From NCBI GenBank assembly GCA_002353585.1, contig DEJW01000046.1:114685-170617 (forward strand): a stretch of 55,933 nt of DNA. The letters run 5' to 3'. The position numbers and the translations under genes are program-made. Source of the stretch: Prevotellaceae bacterium UBA2738. GTDB lineage: Bacteria; Bacteroidota; Bacteroidia; Bacteroidales; Bacteroidaceae. The notes below the pieces were generated by a model, which did no database searches, was not told the DNA's origin, and was given only the letters and a program-made list of their open reading frames with translations. Shown here piece after piece: positions 52,225 through 55,933 of this stretch. Position 1 is the stretch's first letter, and the number at the start of each line of letters is the position of its first letter.

Positions 52225-53469
52225 TTACTTCAGTAACTCCAGATAAATCTCTATCGCCTTCCTTATCTCCGAAACGCAGATGAATTCATCAGCTGAGTGT
52301 GAACGGCTGCTCTCGCCAGGACCTAACTTGAAGCTTGGGAAGCGCATCAGCGCCTGGTCAGAGAGGGTAGGGGAACCAAACGGCTCCAACCCTAATTCGC
52401 TGAACTTCTTACGGAACCCGTCAATGTAGGCGCTTGCGCCGTTTCGTAGTGAACTCTGTTCACGTTTCGTAGCGCAGTCCCCCTTTAAGGGGGATTTAGA
52501 GGGTCTGTTATACAACGAACTGCTATGCAGATGAAACGAGCGCGCCTTGATGTCGCTCTTCAGCTTTGTCTTCAGAAATTCAAATACCTCTTCGTTGGTG
52601 TACAGTTCGTTGGTGCGCACATCGATGGTGAACCTGCACTCGTCAGGCACCACGTTATGCTGCGTGCCGCTGTTCACTATGGTGCACTGCATCTTCGTAG
52701 GTCCTAAGAGAGGTGACACCCTCTCAAACTTATAGTCGCGTATGAACATCAGGTCGTCCAGCGCCTCGTATATCGCATTCACGCCCTCGTTACGAGCCGC
52801 ATGACCGCTCTTGCCGTGCGCCGTGGCGTCTATCACCATCAGTCCGCGCTCCGCTATCGCAGGCTGCAGTCCCGTCGGCTCACCCACTATCGCCACGTCT
52901 ATCTTTGGCAACAGAGGCAGCACCGCCCTTATGCCGTTCACTCCGCTCACCTCCTCCTCGCATGAAGCCAGGAAGATTAAGTTAGAACCCCCCTTCTGCC
53001 CTAAGGGCATCTCCCCCCGAGAGGGGGAGAGAGAATTACAAGGGGTGGTATTATTATCTTCCCCCTCGGGGGAGGATGTCACATGGTGACAGGAGAGGGG
53101 TCGCTCTAATATTCTAAACACCTGCAGCAGGCTCACCAGTCCTCCTCCACAGTCGTTAGCCCCTAAGCCGTAGAGTCTGTCACCCTCCATCGTGGGGGTG
53201 AAGGGGTCTCTCGTCCACGTGCTCACGGGCTTCACCGTGTCTATGTGCGCATTCAGCAGAATGGTAGGCTTGCTGTCGTCCCACTCCGCCGACCTTATCA
53301 TCAGGTTATTCCCTATGCGTTCAGGAGCAAACCCATAGCCGCGCATAGCCTCCTCCATCACGTCAGCCGCCTTCGTCTCGTCTCTGCTCACCGATGGCGT
53401 AGCTATCAGCCTCTTCAGCAGTTCCACTGCCTCCTCAGTATATTTCTCTATCATTTGATTTTGTATCAT
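52225..53469 (-). CDS. M20-family metallo-hydrolase (ArgE/DapE/carboxypeptidase type)
   Basis: 414 aa (ATG at 53469, or 53454). Zinc-site blocks of M20: NAHIDTVKP, GANDCGGG, SCEEEVSG, VGEPTGLQ and the C-terminal SRSHSADEF, all present. Probably an acetyl- or succinyl-ornithine or diaminopimelate deacylase; the substrate is not certain. Two in-frame insertions of about 35-40 and 30 residues lie at about residues 125-160 and 325-350, encoded by hairpin repeats (52985-53105 and 52424-52505). Both seem to fall in loops, and the catalytic residues are intact. The leader carries a CTCTAAC array. Confidence 0.87.
   Translation of the reverse strand: MIQNQMIEKYTEEAVELLKRLIATPSVSRDETKAADVMEEAMRGYGFAPERIGNNLMIRSAEWDDSKPTILLNAHIDTVKPVSTWTRDPFTPTMEGDRLYGLGANDCGGGLVSLLQVFRILERPLSCHHVTSSPEGEDNNTTPCNSLSPSRGEMPLGQKGGSNLIFLASCEEEVSGVNGIRAVLPLLPKIDVAIVGEPTGLQPAIAERGLMVIDATAHGKSGHAARNEGVNAIYEALDDLMFIRDYKFERVSPLLGPTKMQCTIVNSGTQHNVVPDECRFTIDVRTNELYTNEEVFEFLKTKLKSDIKARSFHLHSSSLYNRPSKSPLKGDCATKREQSSLRNGASAYIDGFRKKFSELGLEPFGSPTLSDQALMRFPSFKLGPGESSRSHSADEFICVSEIRKAIEIYLELLK
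52424..52505. repeat. GTTTCGTA-linked mini-hairpins inside the M20 gene
   Basis: GTA + GGCGC-TT-GCGCC (52429-52440), linker GTTTCGTA, GTGAAC-TCT-GTTCAC (52449-52463), linker GTTTCGTA, then GCGCAGT and CCCCC-TTTAA-GGGGG (52479-52493). Confidence 0.92.
52985..53105. repeat. Second in-frame hairpin cluster in the M20 gene
   Basis: GCCC-TAA-GGGC (52998-53008), CTCCCCC...GGGGGAG (53011-53029), CCCCC-T-CGGGGG (53061-53072) and GTCAC-ATG-GTGAC (53078-53090), with G/C-tract spacers. No GTATCGTA linker here. Confidence 0.85.
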
Positions 53470-53472
53470 TAG

Positions 53473-53556
53473 TCTTAAACTCTAACCTCTAACCTCTAAC
53501 CTCTAACCTCTAAACCCTCAACTCTAAACTCTCAACTCTCTTCCCTCTTTACTCTC
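53473..53556. repeat. Long period-7 array CTCTAAC and variants
   Basis: Four exact CTCTAAC units followed by about seven variants, all in 7-nt register. It fills the transcribed leader of the M20 gene. Confidence 0.95.
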
Positions 53557-53558
53557 TG

Positions 53559-53566
53559 CAAAGTTA
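53559..53566 (-). promoter_or_regulatory. Promoter -7 box for the M20 gene
   Basis: TAACTTTG on minus; the leader of about 85 nt consists almost wholly of the CTCTAAC array. The remaining 53570-53785 is AT-rich with no gene seen; GTCACAAA/GTGACAAA units lie at 53757-53787. Confidence 0.6.
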
Positions 53567-53786
53567 ATCTTTTATTTTATAAAGAGCAAATTTTTTTTGT
53601 CGTTTCAAGAAAAAAGTGTTACTTTTCCGAGCTGTGAGTCACCTTGATTTTCCACCTTGTCAGCGAAACGGCAATTTTCCTGACAAAGTGAGTTTTTCTG
53701 GAACTTCTACCAAAAGAAGGAAAAATTACTAATTACCAAAAAAAATAACGCAGAATGTCACAAAGTGACAAAAGTCACAAAGTCAC

Positions 53787-53822
53787 AAAAAAGTGCGCCT
53801 ATCTTCACAGACAAGCGCACTC
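53787..53822 (-). terminator. Intrinsic terminator of the DUF3987/P5-like unit
   Basis: On minus: AGTGCGC, 16-nt loop, GCGCACT followed by TTTTT. Confidence 0.8.
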
Positions 53823-53886
53823 CGAAACTAATTTATTAACCACGAGTTTATTCTCACTAAAACATTCAAATCATTATGTCATTCAA

Positions 53887-54354
53887 CTACCAAAAATTCT
53901 TACTCGACACTGCGAGGTCATACCCCAGTTCTGCGTAGGTTCGCATCGAGTGCACCTGAGCAGGGTTCGCACCCATCTCCACTCTTGTCATAGCCAATAG
54001 CAGTTGCACTACGAGGTCTCTGTTCTTGAGGTCTATCTCAGTGTCATAGTCCACAGAGAAGGGCTCGCTCTGCCTTGTACCCATAAACTGCCTTACAGCC
54101 TTGATGTACTCCACTGTGTTATTTTCAGAGCGTGGTGCCCAAGTCTCTATGATAGCGCCCATAGTCTTGATGCCTCGCTTGCGATAAGACCTGAGTATCA
54201 TCACTGCTGCACGATAGCCGAAACTGAATGCAGCGAACACTACGAAACCTCCATGACCTTTCAACTTACTGCCAAACCAGTTAGTGTTCTTGCTGAACCT
54301 TATGTTCAGCGGATTGCAGTTGCGATATGCTAATGAATCTTGGAATTTACTCAT
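53887..54354 (-). CDS. Phage P5-like structural/muralytic protein
   Basis: 155 aa from the ATG at 54354 (MSKFQDSLAYRNCNPLNIRF), which overlaps the DUF3987 stop by 4 nt and has GGAGG upstream. The pattern RNCNPLNIR, NWFG, FSFGYRAAV, IIETWAPRSENNTVEYI matches the 'structural protein P5' group in Bacteroidetes, thought to be peptidoglycan hydrolase-like. No signal peptide. The longer upstream frame reads through 9-nt repeats (AKVAKV) and is unlikely to be used. Coupled to DUF3987, followed by a terminator. Confidence 0.8.
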   Translation of the reverse strand: MSKFQDSLAYRNCNPLNIRFSKNTNWFGSKLKGHGGFVVFAAFSFGYRAAVMILRSYRKRGIKTMGAIIETWAPRSENNTVEYIKAVRQFMGTRQSEPFSVDYDTEIDLKNRDLVVQLLLAMTRVEMGANPAQVHSMRTYAELGYDLAVSSKNFW

Positions 54355-55933
54355 TTCATACCTCCTTTCTGTTTTTTTGCGTCCGATGATTCGTTTGGCG
54401 ACTTTGGCGATTTTGGCGACTTTGGCGACTTTCGCCATCTGTCTTGTGCAAATTTCTCTACCACGCCAGCGGTTACCCACCTTGATATAATCTTTGTTGT
54501 AGGGGTATTATATCCCAAGATGTCAGCCACCCTGCGCACCTCGCCAGCACTGAATTCCTCGCCCAAACGCTCAAGGATAGTCTTTCCTCTGTAGCTTGAT
54601 GTCGTTGACTCCTGCATCGCCTCTATGTACTTTCTTCCAAAGGGTTTGAGAATATTCTCTATGTCCTGCTCCATCCACCATGCTATCCACTTCTTGCATA
54701 GTTCCTTGTCCTGCTTGGTCATGGTTTTCTGGTAGAGTTGGGTGCAGAGCAGAGCCAGTCGCTTGCCTCGCTCAGCCACTCGCCTGCGAAAGGTGTCGCG
54801 AGCCTCGTCCGAGTCTATGCGCGCTCTGTTGCACTGGGCATCGTTGAATTTCTCCACCGTCTTCATTATCCAGTCTATGCTCACCTGCTCAAAGGGCTTG
54901 AAGCTAAAGTGCCAGGGCACCTCCTTGTCATAATCCTCATCGCTCACTGAGTAACAGTCCTCAGGGTTGTAGTTCAGCGGCTCTTGATAGGTCTTCTCAT
55001 CACATTTCTCTATAAAGGCATCAATCACCTTCATATCCTTCTGACTGAGTTTGCCCCACTGAGGTATTTTCGACTGAAACTGCTGGTTCTCTATCTCAGC
55101 AAAGGAGCATCTGGTCACCAGTCCGTTCGTCACGTTCTTAAAGTAAGCCATCAGCTGGTCTGAGGTTCCTGCTATCAGCACGTTCCAATACAGAGCCACC
55201 TTACCCTTGAAAGTGTTCGAGCTCTTGAAGTTCTGACCATACTTGCCGTTGTCCCACGCTATGCGCACCATGTCGTCCTTGTTGCCACCAGCAGCACGTA
55301 TGCCCTTACGCCACTGGTCTATCTCCGAGCAGTAGGTAAACATGTGGTGTCCCTTGTTGTTTCGTTGCTTCTCAAGGAATTCAGCCTCAGAGTTCTTAGC
55401 CTCCATGATGCGTATAGATGTCTGTGGAACAGCCTCCGAACGGTCGTTGGCACTCTTCTTCTGCTGTGCACGGGCATATATGGCATCCTTAGCATCGTTT
55501 ATCTCATCACGCTTGAAGAGGTCGCGTAGCAGCAGGTTAATGTACCTTTCCACAAAACTCTTGCCCGATGACGGTGGAGCATAGATGATGGAGAAGAAAC
55601 TTGTGCTCAGCGTCTTGGCATTGCTCTTGTCCTCCGTCCTCACATAGCTGGTCAGCGTGCCCAGTATAGGTAGCAGCGAGTTTATTGCTGGGATAACGAA
55701 GTCCTTAGGCGCGATGCTTATCAGCTCCTTAATCACTGGAGGTGCAGGAGGCATCGCCTCAACGCTAACGTTAACGGGAACGTTAACCCCTTCTTCATCC
55801 TCGTTTTCGTCTTCTCCCTCTAGTTCAAGGTCATTTCCCTTCTTATAGAAGCCGTTTTTGACCAGGAAAAAGTAAAACTCTCTCGGAAGGCGAGCATTAT
55901 TGTTTTTACGGCAGATAGACTGACATTGAGAAG
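54351..55933 (-). CDS. DUF3987 replication-like protein, N-terminus beyond window
   Basis: At least 527 residues; the frame stays open to the window edge, so the 5' part (often a VirE-N/primase-like region in this family) is missing. The visible part has the DUF3987 ATPase-like core: TSFFSIIYAPPSSGKSFVER (P-loop-like SSGKS), TYCSEIDQW, and ALYWNVLIAGTSDQLMAYF. An acidic linker with NVPVNVSVE, encoded by AACGTT repeats, precedes residue 'MPPAPP'. The C-terminus has KSPKSPKSPKSP from a 9-nt repeat (54397-54435). Likely part of a mobile or phage-derived unit with the P5-like gene. Confidence 0.82.
   Translation of the reverse strand, partial: SQCQSICRKNNNARLPREFYFFLVKNGFYKKGNDLELEGEDENEDEEGVNVPVNVSVEAMPPAPPVIKELISIAPKDFVIPAINSLLPILGTLTSYVRTEDKSNAKTLSTSFFSIIYAPPSSGKSFVERYINLLLRDLFKRDEINDAKDAIYARAQQKKSANDRSEAVPQTSIRIMEAKNSEAEFLEKQRNNKGHHMFTYCSEIDQWRKGIRAAGGNKDDMVRIAWDNGKYGQNFKSSNTFKGKVALYWNVLIAGTSDQLMAYFKNVTNGLVTRCSFAEIENQQFQSKIPQWGKLSQKDMKVIDAFIEKCDEKTYQEPLNYNPEDCYSVSDEDYDKEVPWHFSFKPFEQVSIDWIMKTVEKFNDAQCNRARIDSDEARDTFRRRVAERGKRLALLCTQLYQKTMTKQDKELCKKWIAWWMEQDIENILKPFGRKYIEAMQESTTSSYRGKTILERLGEEFSAGEVRRVADILGYNTPTTKIISRWVTAGVVEKFAQDRWRKSPKSPKSPKSPNESSDAKKQKGGMK
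54397..54435. repeat. Period-9 array GACTTTGGC at the DUF3987 3' end
   Basis: About four 9-nt units, in frame, encode KSP repeats on minus. Confidence 0.85.

Noticed and set aside
52424..52493. Hairpins considered as integron attC sites
   Set aside because: No integron integrase or cassette genes, stems too short, and no attC core site is seen.
53473..53556. CTCTAAC array considered as a telomere-like end or origin
   Set aside because: It is an internal 7-nt array like the others, downstream of a promoter, with no origin features.
1..55933. Search for insertion sequences or prophage
   Set aside because: No transposase, recombinase or structural phage cluster is visible; only the DUF3987/P5-like pair at the edge hints at mobility.

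Overview
The window looks like chromosomal DNA of a Bacteroidales bacterium, most likely Prevotellaceae (Prevotella/Segatella-like). The reasons are the many TAnnTTTG promoter boxes (mostly TACCTTTG), the gene families present (S46 dipeptidyl-peptidase, DUF2851, DUF3109, fused SpmA-SpmB, glsA/glsB-type lipid acyltransferases, a DUF3987 replication-like protein) and a division/cell-wall cluster without murF or ddl. No rRNA, transposase, integrase or CRISPR array is visible. All assignments come from reading the sequence; no database search was run.

Layout. 1-6.6 kb: the 5' end of a tRNA, then a minus-strand series reading ruvB, coaD, ybeY, an Lrp/AsnC regulator, a C26-M19 fusion hydrolase, an M28/glutaminyl-cyclase-like lipoprotein and dprA. 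6.7-8.8 kb: an NAD-dependent epimerase and a PAP2-family membrane protein. 9-12.6 kb (minus): a polysaccharide flippase and an S46 peptidase. 12.7-19.6 kb: a DUF4143 ATPase and TerC on plus; then AI-2E-type permease, rsmI, DUF2851 and spmAB on minus. 19.7-28.5 kb: tRNA-Lys, a phosphodiesterase, glsAB, recO, tRNA-Glu, a structured leader with rpsT, gyrB, an AraC regulator, DUF3109 and ung. 28.6-31.7 kb: a secreted GH3 glycosidase. 31.8-32.2 kb: a probable small RNA and hairpin repeats, then gpmI. 33.8-51.1 kb: the dcw cluster mraZ-rsmH-ftsL-ftsI-murE-mraY-murD-ftsW-murG-murC-ftsQ-ftsA-ftsZ with dgt overlapping ftsZ. 51.1-55.9 kb (minus): a ComEA-like helix-hairpin-helix protein, an M20 peptidase, a phage-P5-like muralytic protein and a DUF3987 protein cut by the window end.

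How the genes work together. The dcw cluster makes UDP-MurNAc-tripeptide and lipids I/II and builds the Z-ring with the septal synthase. Just upstream of its promoter are three TGGRG boxes spaced 10 nt apart, a good match to a MraZ operator. RsmH and RsmI both modify 16S rRNA C1402, and YbeY matures 16S rRNA. glsA/glsB probably make the acylated glycine lipids of Bacteroidales.

The most unusual feature is a layer of small repeats across the window. First, at least 14 tandem arrays use different units (GTTCATA, TCAATTR, CTCTAAC, AATTAGA, AATGAAG, CTTTATA, TTGAACC) but nearly all have a period of 7 nt, a few of 8. Each unit carries a stop codon on at least one strand, and 7 and 8 are coprime to 3, so a few units place stops in every frame. 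About ten genes end inside such arrays. Where an array lies inside a gene, the gene reads the stop-free strand. Second, there are mini-hairpin modules joined by an identical 8-nt linker (GTATCGTA or GTTTCGTA) while the stems differ. They occur between genes and, in frame, inside the comEA-like and M20 genes.
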